Assembly (NCBI GenBank): GCA_911728455.2
Contig: OU452222.1
Coordinates: 6,019,108-6,083,107, forward strand
Source: Marthasterias glacialis
Taxonomy: Eukaryota > Echinodermata > Asteroidea > Forcipulatida > Asteriidae
Direction: 5' to 3'
DNA: 64,000 bases
This document shows, piece by piece, positions 1-10,599 of this stretch (the stretch's first letter is position 1; each line of letters begins with the position of its first letter). The notes under the pieces were generated by a model. It was not told the DNA's origin. It was given only the letters and a program-made list of their open reading frames with translations, and ran no database searches. Both the position numbers and the translations under genes were made by a program.

Positions 1-280
1 TCATTTCCCAAACTCGCTATAAAAGTAAGACAAACAATACATTTGCTCGTTACGGGGCTGCAAGAATACTTCGTATTAACCGTGTTCTCGTTATGACCGT
101 GCTCGTATCATCCGTATTTAAATGCATTAAAACACGCACGGGGTAGTTCGGGACCGGCAAAATACCTCGTATAAACCAGAATCTCGTAACATCCGAGCTC
201 GTATTAACGAGAGTCGACTGTATAGTGTGTCTGCATCCAATACCCCCACCTCCTCTTTGGCTATGGGACGCAGAAGTTCT

Positions 281-384
281 ATTTTTCGACCCAATTGGGT
301 CTTTTTCTGGGTGGTTTAAATGCAGATTTTTCTGCATACAAACTACCATAAGAAGCCCAGAAGAAAACCCAGTTGGGTCGAAAA
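281..384. repeat. Small hairpin MITE with about 20-bp inverted ends
   Basis: The left end reads ttttcgacccaattgggt and the right end reads acccagttgggtcgaaaa, so the roughly 104-bp segment folds back on itself. No coding capacity. The type of target-site duplication is not clear. Confidence 0.55.
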
Positions 385-510
385 TTCGGCCATCCTAACA
401 TTTTTTGTTTTGGTAAGCACTGATTTAATTTTTCATTTTGATATTATTCATACAGCTAATGTATGAGTAATTCATGGTTGAAAGGTGCCATACTAAGACA
501 ACTCTATAAG

Positions 511-706
511 TGGGCTTCTTGGGGATCCCAAGACCAATCCAAACACCAAGGTTGGAGTTGATATGCCAAATCCTTCTTGAGTTATCACTCCGACAACACT
601 TATTTTGTTTTAGCCATGATGACTCTGACACTTGACCTAGGGGTCCAAAAACAATTGGCTTCTGGGGGATCCCAAAACCAATCCACACACCACGTTTGGA
701 GTTGTT
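511..706. repeat. Direct duplication, period about 145 bp
   Basis: A block of roughly 50 bp around ggggatcccaagaccaatcc (from 511) recurs with few changes from about 657 (gggggatcccaaaaccaatc, then ttggagttgt). Both copies end with the same ttggagttg word. Non-coding, left of the last visible CYC1 exon. Confidence 0.5.
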
Positions 707-719
707 GTGTCAAGTTTTT

Positions 720-1016
720 TTAGCGACGTCCCCATTGGTTTTGTACAAGAAAGCATACCGAAGACTGTCCCGGTATGTCATTTTCCTGGATCCCTTTTGA
801 TAAAATCCTCGGTTTGAATGCGCAGATATGTTCGGACACATAATCACACACCAATCGGGGACCTCTTATTGTTCCTCTTTTGTTTGTACTTTTTTTGGTT
901 TTGAACACGATTTCCAACTGGGGACCTTTTCCAACCGGGGACTTTACTGTCCTCTTTTGTTATAAGTCCCCGGTTTGAATGCCTAAACAAACTCACACAC
1001 ACAACAGAAGGACAAA
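720..1016. repeat. Dispersed repeat ending in a CA tract (single copy of the 49.4-kb tandem repeat)
   Basis: It shares long stretches with 49385-49812, including caatcggggacctc, cctcttttgtttgtact, gatttccaactggggacc and ccccggtttgaatgcc. It ends in aacaaactcacacacaca, as the other copies do. It lies in the CYC1 intron that runs off the left edge. Confidence 0.7.
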
Positions 1017-1116
1017 GCAAATACTATATGACTCTTCAGCTTCGCGAGTGGGGTACACAACCCTTCAGAGAAAAGAGGGGAAAAATAGCAGCAAAGATGT
1101 AGAGTACAGTACTTAC

Positions 1117-4100
1117 CTGCATTGGCTGCTCTTGCTGCTTCATCATTGGTGTATGGATTAGGGAAGTAATCTGAGAGTTTGCCAGGACGATCAAACATGT
1201 CACCATTCTCATCAGGACCATCTTGAAACATGTACTAAACCAGAAATTCATTAAAAAAAAAAAGTTTTTGTTTTAGTTGAAAGGAAAAGAAATGTGTGCT
1301 AAAATTTGAAGCGTGACCTTTGATTTAAAGCATATGCACATATACCAAGTGTTTAGAATAACAGGATACATTTGTTTCATCAGTAATGGTTTAATCAATG
1401 AGTTTTACACTACTCTTAACCAGGTAATCCTGGATGACGTGTATACATGCCATTATTTTCCATGGAGCGTGCACAGAGCATGCACTCACCGTTTAACGTT
1501 TCAATTCACCCACACAAAGAGGAAAAGTGGTACTGGAAATTATGCTGAAATTCTCCCTTTATGTTGGGGTTATTGTGTACTCCCCGATTCTAGACCTTTT
1601 TCCTTTTGTTCCAAGACCAGGATTATGAGACACCAAGAGGCTTCTACTATTGTATATTATTGTATTTCGGCTCAATGGAGATAAGTCCAGGCTTGGTTCT
1701 CACAGTCAAGCTTTTGCGATTCACAATGCTAATAAAATGGGTTCAATGACGCAAGAGTCCAAAAATTAATGCTATGGGACAGGCCTATCCAATATCAAAT
1801 TTTGGAGCACCGCAGTAATAAATACATGACGTGTGTTCCGCCAATCAAATGATAAGGATAGGTGTGTGGTATATAACAGTAATTAGTTTTTTTAAATTTG
1901 TATCATCTTACCTCTTCTGCCAGAACTTTAGCTTCCTCCTCTGTGTGAGATACACCAACTAGATTTCTAAATGCCAAGTATTTCATACTATGACAAGCTG
2001 AACACACATCCTTGTACACTTGATAACCCCGGCGAATACTGCGTAATATAGGGGGAAAAGTTCATGTTTGACAATGCTGTACAAGTGCTTAAAACCCTAA
2101 CCACCCCAGGTCAGTCAAAATCCAACAGGGGGTATTGTTAGACTTTGGATGGTTGAGTTCCGTGAATCTTGTCTCTGCTGTTGGACTATGGCTGGAGCTG
2201 GATGAGTACCAATGGTTCAGGGGACTAGTGTTGAACTTTGGCTGAGTGTGGAAAGTACTATGATATGCAAACTGTATTGTTTGATATTGATGGGCTTCGT
2301 ACTGTACTTCTCAAATAATCAAGCTATACCCATGTCATAACATACCCAGTCAGCCAAAATCAAACAGCACAAGACCTGTTGGAGTATGATGGGTTGTGTA
2401 CTGTCCCCATATGTGTACTGTGGGAGTATGATGGGTTGTGTACTGGCCCCACAAGTGTACTGTGGGAGTATGATGGGTTGAGGAAGTCTCCTAGTAAAAA
2501 TGCTTAGAGGTTAGGGTTAAGCAACATTTGTTGCAGATCATCAGCTGTTCAGCAGAATCTTCAAATCAGAGAAATTCAGATGCTAGATGTCAGCAGACAA
2601 TGTTTACATGTTTTTGTTTTTTCATGTGTGTATGGAACTCAGAGCAAAGCAGAGTGTAAAGACTTTATTTGTAATGCTACAGTCTAGCTGTTAAGAAGGT
2701 TCATTGTTGACAAGTACATTGAAGGAATGTAACATGGGTCATTTGGATCATTTCACTTTTAAGTATGCTCTGTATCACAGTAACCTGAATAAGATTGTCT
2801 TCAATTCAGCTAAACATGTTTTAGTAAACCATAAATGCCAGGCATTAGTTTGCGACATTGGTTAAACCATGAATTTTAACATTTGGTGATGTAGCACTCC
2901 CAAAATTAAAAAGCTAATTATTGAATGTTATACATAGTGTAGGTTGTTAACTACGTACTACAATCTTGGTCAAAGTGCTTGGGCCATGTGGCATTAGTTT
3001 TACACTCAAACCACCTTTGATTCGCCGTCCCCCCTCTCCCCCTTTCATTGTTGTTTATTCCAACTGGAGCGCAGACGGTGCAATGGGAGCCAACATTGAA
3101 CTGGGGAGCGGGGGTGGCCCAAGGAGATATGACCAGGATTGTAGCTGTCATGGGTGTCCTAATAAGTTACCTGGCATGGTCAAAAGAGTTGAATAATCCT
3201 TTATGACTCCAGGGGAACTTAGGTACATGAAGATCAATTTCCTCAGCATTAACAGACATATGAAGAGCAGTGGCAATACCAGCACTACCTGCTGCTAGAA
3301 CACCCAACGTCCCCAACATCTACAAGCAAACAAAGATCATGAATATTGAAATCTTTAAGAAGTAACAACACAAAATCATTTAATTCAAACACTATTTTGT
3401 CTAACAGCAGGCCTGGACTTTCATTTTTTTTTTTTTTTTTGCTAAGGGCACTTCCATGGGAATATCTGAAAGCCTATGGGAAACTTTTGAAGGGGCACTA
3501 AATAAGGCACCAAGGTCAAGACCAGGGCAACAGAACCCATGGCCTCTGTAGAATCTGTAGCCTCTGTGTAATTTCAGACTTGTACCAGGATGATTGATGT
3601 TGCTTGACTTCTGATACAACAATAAGACAATAATTATCAAAAAGGTTTATAATGAAAAGGTCATGGCAGAAACAAATCAAAAGGTGCAGAGTGTGACAGT
3701 TGCACAAAGTGTAGTTGCACAGAGGCGGGAGTGTGGGGGTGCAACATGTTCTCCCATACCTGATCTTTAAAGGGAAAGTACATACTACATCATTTTTTTT
3801 TTTTTTTTTTTTTTTTTACAGTTGATTCATTTCCACCCTCCAGTTTCTAATTAATACACCATAAAACCAACATGTGAAAATAATATCAAATTTTGTGTTT
3901 TTACAAAAAAAAAAAAGAAAAAATAGAAAAACTTACTGCTTTCTTTCCTGCAGTAATACCAGAGAATGCTGACATGTTTGCCTGTAAAAGAACAAAAAGT
4001 TTACAAACATCATTAAGCATATTCCATTCAGAGGTGTATAATTTAGCCTTGTATTTTGCCAAACCATCAACTGTTTCATGCTTAGAACTTGAAAACAAGC

Positions 4101-6938
4101 TTAACTTTGATTTCAGTCTTTAACTTTTTCATATAATTTGAAGGTAATAACATAATGCTGATAATCAAAGTCTATATGCCTTAGTACATGTACATGGCTT
4201 TGGTAATGTTAACATTACCATGATCTTACATCTTATGTTACACACTCAAAGAAAACTTAATTTTAATGTAGTGTATTTGTGATATAAGCCCATGTCAACG
4301 ACGGCGGAGGAGCCATGATGGTTGCTGTTCAGCGCGGGTCGTATTCCTGCACTAGTCTTTATTCCAGCAGTCATTTTGCGACGTTTACCTGATAGTAGTG
4401 ACGTCAAGGTAATGCGCCCAATCAGTCAGCACATTCAAGAACGTTTACCGCTGCGCGACACCTTGACGTCACCGCTATCAGGTAAATGTCGTAAGACGAC
4501 TGCTGGAATAAAGACTAGTGCAGGAATACGACCCGCGCTGAACAGCAACCATCATGGCTCCTCCGCCGTTGTTGACATGGGCTTATATCACCGAGATTTG
4601 ACATAAAATTCCAGCAAAAGCCTAGGATTTTTCGCACGGGGGATCGTGCGGAAATCTTCTCCAGGCTCTGCCTGTGAGTCTGACATCTCTGACAGCAACG
4701 ATCGACCGATCATTGAGGGATAAATTTGCCAAAAAAAGTAAGTCTCGATTCGAAAGTTGATGTCTGGTTTTAAAGGACAGGGTTCGTTGGGCCAAGAAGC
4801 GGAGGGAGTCCAGCGTATTGGCACAATGTATGGGGCTAGAGTACGATGAGTCATAGCACCCTCCTGCAGCACAGCCGCGCAAAAAAGGCAACCGCAACCA
4901 TCGTGGCTCCTCCGCTGTCGTTGACATGGGCTTGTATAGTTATATCACCGAGATTTTACATAAAATTCCAGCAAAAGCCTAGGATTTATCGCACGGGGGA
5001 TCGTGCGGGAATCTTCTCCAGACTCCGGTCCTACTAATTGCCGAACCCTGCCGACCCCTACCGACAACTCAAAAAAACCTACCGACAACTCATTCCAAAT
5101 GCACTCTTAGTCACTGTTTTAAGCTTTAAATGATAGATAATGTTACTTTGAGTCCTAAAAGCCTTATTTTTACTTCTTTGATATAAGAGAAATAAGTTTT
5201 TTCAATCACGGAATGTGATTTTCCGCGACGCAGTAGTACTGTCCGCCATGATGCTCGATTACGCGTAGTGGACTAAACCATTTACCGATGGGTATACTTA
5301 AAATTTGTTTGACAACAGAGGGCGCCCTTCAAGAGCATAAAGTAGCATTTCTAGCTTAATGAAAATAACATTTAAATATGAACATTTTAAAACCTTTTCT
5401 CTTCAAAAACAAAATGATTTATCACGAGTATGAAGGGTTTATTCTGCAAGTATTTCCCGATCTAGTTTAGAAGGGCGCCCTCTGTTGTCAAACAAATTTT
5501 AAGTATACCCATCGGTAAATGGTTTAGTCCACTACGCGTAATCGAGCATCATGGCGGACAGTACTACTGCGTCGCGGAAAATCACATTCCGTGATTGAAA
5601 ATACTTATTTTATCATATCAAAGAAGTAAAAATAAGGCTTTTAGGACTCAAAGTAACATTATCTATCATTTAAAGCTTAAACCGGTGACTAAAAGTGCAT
5701 TTGGAACGAGTTGTCGGTAGGTTTTTTTGAGTTGTCGGTAGGGGTCGGCAGGGGTCGGCAATTAGTAGGACCCTCCAGACTTACTCCTAGAACTATGAGG
5801 TTCGTTCCGCTATCGTCTCCACGAGCCTCATAGAGTGATATGTACAAAATCCTATTCGAAACTTTCTGCCCTTCACGTTTACATGGCTACAGTTCTTTTT
5901 TGAAATCAGATCTCGCCAAAACTAGGCTCTATGTGTTCTTTCAACTCTGATCGAGCGTTGCACTGGTCCAAAAAATCCACTCCGCAAACTAAAAGTTGTT
6001 AAAAAGTGATAAATTCTCACCGCAATTCAGATCCCATTCAAACAGTATTGCAACAAATATGGCGACCGGAGTTGCAAAATTAACTGGTATGCTGCTATGC
6101 GGTGCGCTGGTCCTATGGGCTGGTTCCGCGTACCAGTTAATTTAAAAATTTGTAAAATTAACTGGTACGCGGAACCAGCCCGTAGGACCAGCGCACCGCA
6201 TAGCAGCATACCAGTTAATTTTGCAACTCCGGTCGCCATATTTGTTGCAATACTGTTTGAATGGGATCTGAATTGCGGTGAGAATTTATCACTTTTTAAC
6301 AACTTTTAGTTTGCGGAGTGGATTTTCTGGACCAGTGCAACGCTCGATCAGAGTTGAAAGAACACATAGAGCCTAGTTTTGGCGAGATCTGATTTCAAAA
6401 AAGAACTGTAGCCATGTAAACGTGAAGGGCAGAAAGTTTCGAATAGGATTTTGTACATATCACTCTATGAGGCTCGTGGAGACGATAGTGGAACGAACCT
6501 CATAGTTCTAGGAGTACTCCAGACTCTGCCTGTGAGTGTGAGTCTGACACGTCTGACAGCAACGACCGACCGATCATTGAGGGATAAATTTGCCCCAAAA
6601 AGTAAGTCTCGATTTTAAAGTTGATGTCTGGTTTTAAAGGACAGGGTTCGTGCTTCGGGTTCGTTGGGCCAAGAAGCGGAGGGAGTCCAGTGTATTGGCA
6701 CAATGTATGGGGCTAACGACGAGTACGAATAGATCATCACAAATTTAAAAATATGAACGAATGAATACCCTGTAGGTAGTATACGCAACCCTTCACGCGA
6801 AAAGATAAGCATACACTTTCTCTTTCAAGTTTTCCTCAAAATAGTACGTAAAATTCTTACCTTCAAGCACATTGTAACGCCATTTTGCCGGGCATGCCGG
6901 AGCAATTTGGGTGCCTTCCTTAATGCTACCGTCGCCAT
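1117..6938 (-). CDS. CYC1: Cytochrome c1, heme protein of mitochondrial complex III (5' part, 5 exons)
   Basis: Cytochrome c1 passes electrons from the Rieske protein to cytochrome c in the inner mitochondrial membrane. Minus-strand coding exons, in order: 6938-6861, 3981-3937, 3319-3171, 2038-1912, 1234-1117. All have GT-AG borders and the phase is kept throughout. The start ATG (6938) is in a good context and opens a basic presequence (residues 1-41: [20 protein letters not shown] and on). The bipartite targeting segment follows, with a hydrophobic stretch at about residues 42-61. The mature-type region has [20 protein letters not shown] and the covalent heme motif CSACH at residues 103-107, then FRNLVGV and [17 protein letters not shown]. 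The last exon ends after AARAANA in a split Gly codon, so roughly the C-terminal half (distal heme ligand Met, membrane anchor) is beyond position 1. Intron 1 (3982-6860) is swollen by foldback elements. The family assignment is firm. Confidence 0.95.
2380..2485. repeat. Short tandem repeat, about 46-bp unit, 2-3 copies
   Basis: The unit containing gggagtatgatgggttgtgt and gtactg is repeated about two and a half times in a CYC1 intron (2039-3170). Confidence 0.6.
4279..4591. repeat. Large palindrome (arms about 130 bp) in CYC1 intron 1
   Basis: The left arm starts gtgatataagcccatgtcaa and continues through cgtattcctgcactagtc to gacgtcaagg. The right arm is its reverse complement, ending ttgacatgggcttatatcac. 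A loop of about 45 bp at the centre (near 4435) contains cccaatcagtcagcac. A few mismatches separate the arms. Apparent open frames here are by-products of the symmetry. Confidence 0.8.
5025..5772. mobile_element. Foldback (long inverted-repeat) element A, 748 bp, 9-bp target duplication
   Basis: The arms are about 300 bp each. The left arm begins ggtcctactaattgccga and the right arm ends tcggcaattagtaggacc. Shared internal words include tttaccgatgggtatac and its complement, and agggcgccct on both sides of the centre near 5400. It is flanked by ctccagact at 5016-5024 and 5773-5781. Two extra bases (cc) precede the left terminus. No transposase is encoded, so it would be non-autonomous. Long arms plus a 9-bp duplication suggest a Mutator-like element; that class label is an inference. 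Confidence 0.8.
5782..6516. mobile_element. Foldback element B, 735 bp, 9-bp target duplication
   Basis: A nearly perfect inverted repeat with arms of about 360 bp and centre near 6149. The ends are tactcctagaactatgaggt and acctcatagttctaggagta. It is flanked by ctccagact at 5773-5781 and 6517-6525. The arms contain atatggcgaccggagttgca and its complement. No protein gene is evident. A shortened relative lies at 13738-14139. Confidence 0.85.
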
Positions 6939-7131
6939 CTTGCTTGCGTAAGTTTTAGGAATAAGAATCGATTAGTTTGACCAATGGCATGGTATCGACT
7001 CTTTATTCGAAATATTTGTGTAACGCAGATTTTTTGCATGCGTGAGAGGGGGAAGGGTGTGAGACGGGGGTGGGGGGGGGGGCAGAAAACTGGTGTCTGT
7101 ACGCATACGAGGTCCGTGAACTAGATTAATA

Positions 7132-7427
7132 TTGTTTTGGGGAGAGGTGAACAAATTGGAGAGGAAAAAACAAAACAAACGTTTGAGGGCAAAAAAGAAA
7201 CAAACATACATAAACTGGCTGATCACTATTTTCCGAAAAGTTGCACAATGGTAAGGTAGGACTTGAGATGTGTGGATCTCAGTTTGCAGTCTTTCGATCA
7301 GCCTTACCATTGTGCAACTTTTCGGAAAATACTGATCAGCCAGTTTATGTATGTTTGTTTCTTTTTTGCCCTCAAACGTTTGTTTTGTTTTTTCCTCTCT
7401 AATTTGTTCACCTCTCCCCAAAACACT
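7132..7427. repeat. Inverted repeat, arms about 122 bp
   Basis: The left arm, from gttttggggagaggtgaaca to gttgcacaatggtaagg, is matched by the reverse complement from about 7303 to 7425. The loop is about 45 bp. It lies about 200 bp upstream of the CYC1 start codon (6938), on the side where the CYC1 promoter would be expected. Confidence 0.8.
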
Positions 7428-8224
7428 TTTTTACCTCCCAAGTTTTTTATTTATCATTTTTGTTTATCTCCTCTCCTCCTGATGGCTCTTAACGAGCTCC
7501 GTACCAGTGCAGCGTAAACTCACTGATATGAACAGGAAACATCACGAACTCAAAAACTGATATGGAGGAGGGAAAATATAGCATTCCTTTATTGATGTTT
7601 AATTGTTGAATTGCTTATATTTTTTTTCACTCAATTTAACGTCTGGCTCTTTATTGTGAGCATGCCCGACGAAGCAATTTTCCTTTTTGGACGAATAAAT
7701 TTAGTTGAATATAGATTGAGATTTAAATACCACATGAAAATAACATTGTCAACATTAAAAAAAGAACCATAGCTGAGCATCATATATCTTCTTTTAGCTT
7801 CACTTGTCCCTGTAAAATGTACCGCATTCATTAGTGTCTCAATAAATATTGTTCATTCAATTTCGTCTGAACAAATTGTGAGGGGTTGATCTGGTATTCA
7901 TTTTCATTAATGGACAAACATACTCCATATTATGTTTTCAAGCATTGACATTTTCAGAATTTAAGTCCGTATTCTTAAAATAAAAGTCTGAGGTTTCTCA
8001 GTGTTAAAAAAAAACCTGATAAAATGACTTCTTATATCCGTAGATGCAAACCTCTCTCTTTTTAAACTAAGATTTCAGACAGAAAGATGGTGGCACGTGC
8101 CAAGAACACATTGGAGAAATTACACATGGTAAAATAAAAGTGTGCCCGTAACGTTAGTATACAAGAACGTAATTCTATGGCTTGTATGGCGATATGAGTT
8201 GCTGTAGATACTGGGGTGCAATGC

Positions 8225-8720
8225 CATTGAGAGACTAGTATAGGTGATGAGGATTTTGAATATTATGCGTTTTTCAACGGGAAGCCAATGTAGAGCTTTG
8301 AGAACTGGGGTGATGTTATCAAACTTCTTTGTGCGCGTCAGAACGGGCTGCAGTATTCTGGATTATTTGAACGTGATTATCGATTGGTATTGGAAGCTGG
8401 AAGCCTTAATTGAGCAGTACAAAAGCATGAAGGAGCTGCTCTGTTATTTTGTTAGAGAGCAGAAACGGAATATGGCTGATATATTTCTGAGGTGGAACAT
8501 GGCAATGCGGGTGTAGTTATTTACTTGGGCTTTGTAGTTGAGATTATCATCGAAGATGACACCGAGGTTCCCGGTAATGTGGCGTGGCCATCAATAAGGA
8601 TGCTGTGTTAAGACAGCGTTGGCGCGGTGAGTTAAGCACAAGGATGACGGTCTTGTCACTGTTAAGCTGAAGCTTGTTTGCAGTACCATCCATGCCTTTA
8701 TGACGCCAACACATTTTTTC
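8225..8720 (-). mobile_element. Degenerate CR1/L2-like LINE, reverse transcriptase C-terminal fragment
   Basis: Read on the minus strand with frameshifts, it gives pieces typical of the end of CR1/L2-type ORF2: KLQLNSDKT, then NLGVIFDDNL, FHLRNIS, then ITPVLKALHWLPVEKRI. Stops and frame changes show it is dead. Similarity to the better preserved copy at 35.3-36.4 kb supports the call. Confidence 0.75.
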
Positions 8721-8881
8721 CATACGGGCTACACTGCGATATCTACATCCGTAGTGACAAACGGCAGGTAGAGTTGCGTGTCATCTGCGTTTTGCCGTTG
8801 CTTTAATATAGTGACAGCGCCGTCGCATTGTGCCGCCACTCCGCGTCGACGCATACCGTCGCTGTTTTTACATTGAGTTAA

Positions 8882-9212
8882 AGGGACACACCGGTTTACC
8901 GTTTACACTAAATAGTGATATAGAAAGAAAGTCAATCAATTTAAGATGGCTTTTGTAAAAAAAAATCATCAAAGTGGCCCGCCAACAAAATTCACGAAAA
9001 TTAGACAAAAAAGAGGTCAAAGGTCAGTGTATACGCTTTACCAGCCGTTTCGAGTGTGACTAAATTTGCACTGCGATGTTGCAAGTAGACTGGTGCTTTT
9101 ATTGTCAATATTATCACTATTAAGATATTTCATCTCTACTCCTCAAGACCATTTCAAGACCTTTATTTTCTAGTTTGTGGCCCAAAATAGTCCAAGAAGC
9201 CGGTGTGTACCT
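8882..9212. mobile_element. MITE, 331 bp, with TTAA target duplication
   Basis: The ends are agggacacaccggttt and aagccggtgtgtacct, flanked by TTAA at 8878-8881 and 9213-9216. There is no coding sequence. TTAA duplications are typical of piggyBac-type insertions; the superfamily is inferred. Confidence 0.7.
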
Positions 9213-9627
9213 TTAATACAGTGTGCCGTCGCATTTGCCGTTGTGTCTCGCCGCCGCCTTTGCCGACGCGTGCCGTCGACCGGGCGCGTCGTGTCGTCAC
9301 CGTTGTGCTGCCTCCTCATCTGTCTTCGACAATGGGTGGTTCTCTCCTTTCTTAACTCCATGATGATCGTCGTATAAAGCGTTTTTTTTTAAATAAATTG
9401 TTGGATTCCTTTCTCATACGTAACCGAGTTTGTTGGTACATGTTTGGTCAGAAAGGAATTCCATTATCGGTTACTATGAGAAAGGAAACCAACCATTTCC
9501 AACAGAACCGCTTTTTATGACGGAGTATAAAGAAAGGGAGAGCGCCACCTGTTGTCGAAAACAGATGAGGAGGCAGCACGATGGCGCCTTTGAGCAAACT
9601 TTTGATATAGGCGCTATACAAATAACG

Positions 9628-9661
<34 letters not shown>

Positions 9662-9850
9662 ATGACGGGCGACGGTACGACGCGACGGCACGACGCAACG
9701 GGCGACGGCACGACGCAAAGGCAAAGGCGATGGCACGACGTAACGGCACGACGCGACGGCACTGTCACTGAAAGCAATGGCAAACAGACGACGGCACGAC
9801 GCAGAAACACGATGCGACGGCCATCACTGGCGTACTCAGAACACCTTACA
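9200..9850. repeat. GC-rich degenerate short-period repeat in inverted halves, with (GATT)n
   Basis: Left part (9220-9345): runs of tgccgtcg and tcgccg words. Right part (9660-9825): runs of the complement, cgacggcacgacg. Between them lie a matching pair around gaggaggcagca and ctgcctcctc, ggcgctatacaaata, and a (gatt)n tract at 9631-9660. Open frames seen here are low-complexity by-products. Confidence 0.6.
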
Positions 9851-10002
9851 AAACGAACATTAGAAACAAAATAATCGGGTGTCCAAATCGCTGTGGGATT
9901 TCTGACACCATATCATAATAATTTTTTATGCAGCACTGGCAAACAAGAGCGCACAGGTTCATCCACATCAACAATCTTTACCCTCACAGGTACCCAGCCG
10001 CC

Positions 10003-10146
10003 TACTAAAAATCCCGGTGGTGACACTGTGTTTTTGAGCATACACTTAGCTCAAATGGCTTCTCAGCACCCAGGAGTAAATTGAGAAGCAATTTTATAGC
10101 TAATTGTATGCTCAAAAACACAGTGTCACCACCGGGATTCTTAGTA
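10003..10146. repeat. Hairpin MITE, about 144 bp, arms about 40 bp
   Basis: The left end is tactaaaaatcccggtggtg and the right end is caccaccgggattcttagta. The inner arms share gacactgtgtttttgagcat. No coding potential. Confidence 0.75.
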
Positions 10147-10599
10147 AGTTGCGGCCGAAACTTGTATCTTGCGATTGACAGACAGACAGGAGAATATGCG
10201 ACGTATGGGATTTATTGATAGGCTACAAGTTGCAACTTAGTAAGATGCAGCCGCAACTTATTTATGTTGCAGCTGCTATACTTACTAAGTGACGGCCGCA
10301 ACATTGATAAGCGTGCTGGTATACATGTGTAATTTCAAAGGCATCGTAATTCAAAGGCATTAATTTTCTTGTGACAGAAACTTATAGTTCTTAAAAGACC
10401 TAGAGTCTTTGAAGAACGTTGTAAAAGCCAAGTCCAATTATTAAACTTTTTTTGCATACCTATATGGGCTGATAATTGTTGAAGCCAGTTTGTATGAAGT
10501 GGGCGTGGGCGTATGAAGTGGAATCATACACCAACAGGATACCCTATCCAATTAAAGAAACACACAAATTGAAGAAACACACAGCAATGCCACGACTGC

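Larger units (their letters stand above)
4545..6717. repeat. 349-bp direct duplication, second copy split by two inserted elements
   Basis: Sequence from 4545 (gcaaccatcatggctcctcc) recurs from 4894 (gcaaccatcgtggctcctcc), a spacing of 349 bp. The second copy runs to 5024, is interrupted by the two foldback elements at 5025-5772 and 5782-6516, and resumes at 6526 with ctgcctgtgagt. It then continues to about 6717 (acaatgtatggggcta), matching the first copy up to about 4840. The duplication therefore predates both insertions. Confidence 0.75.

Noticed and set aside
6027..6309. Open frames on both strands at the centre of foldback B
   Set aside because: They mirror each other because of the inverted repeat and have no family similarity.
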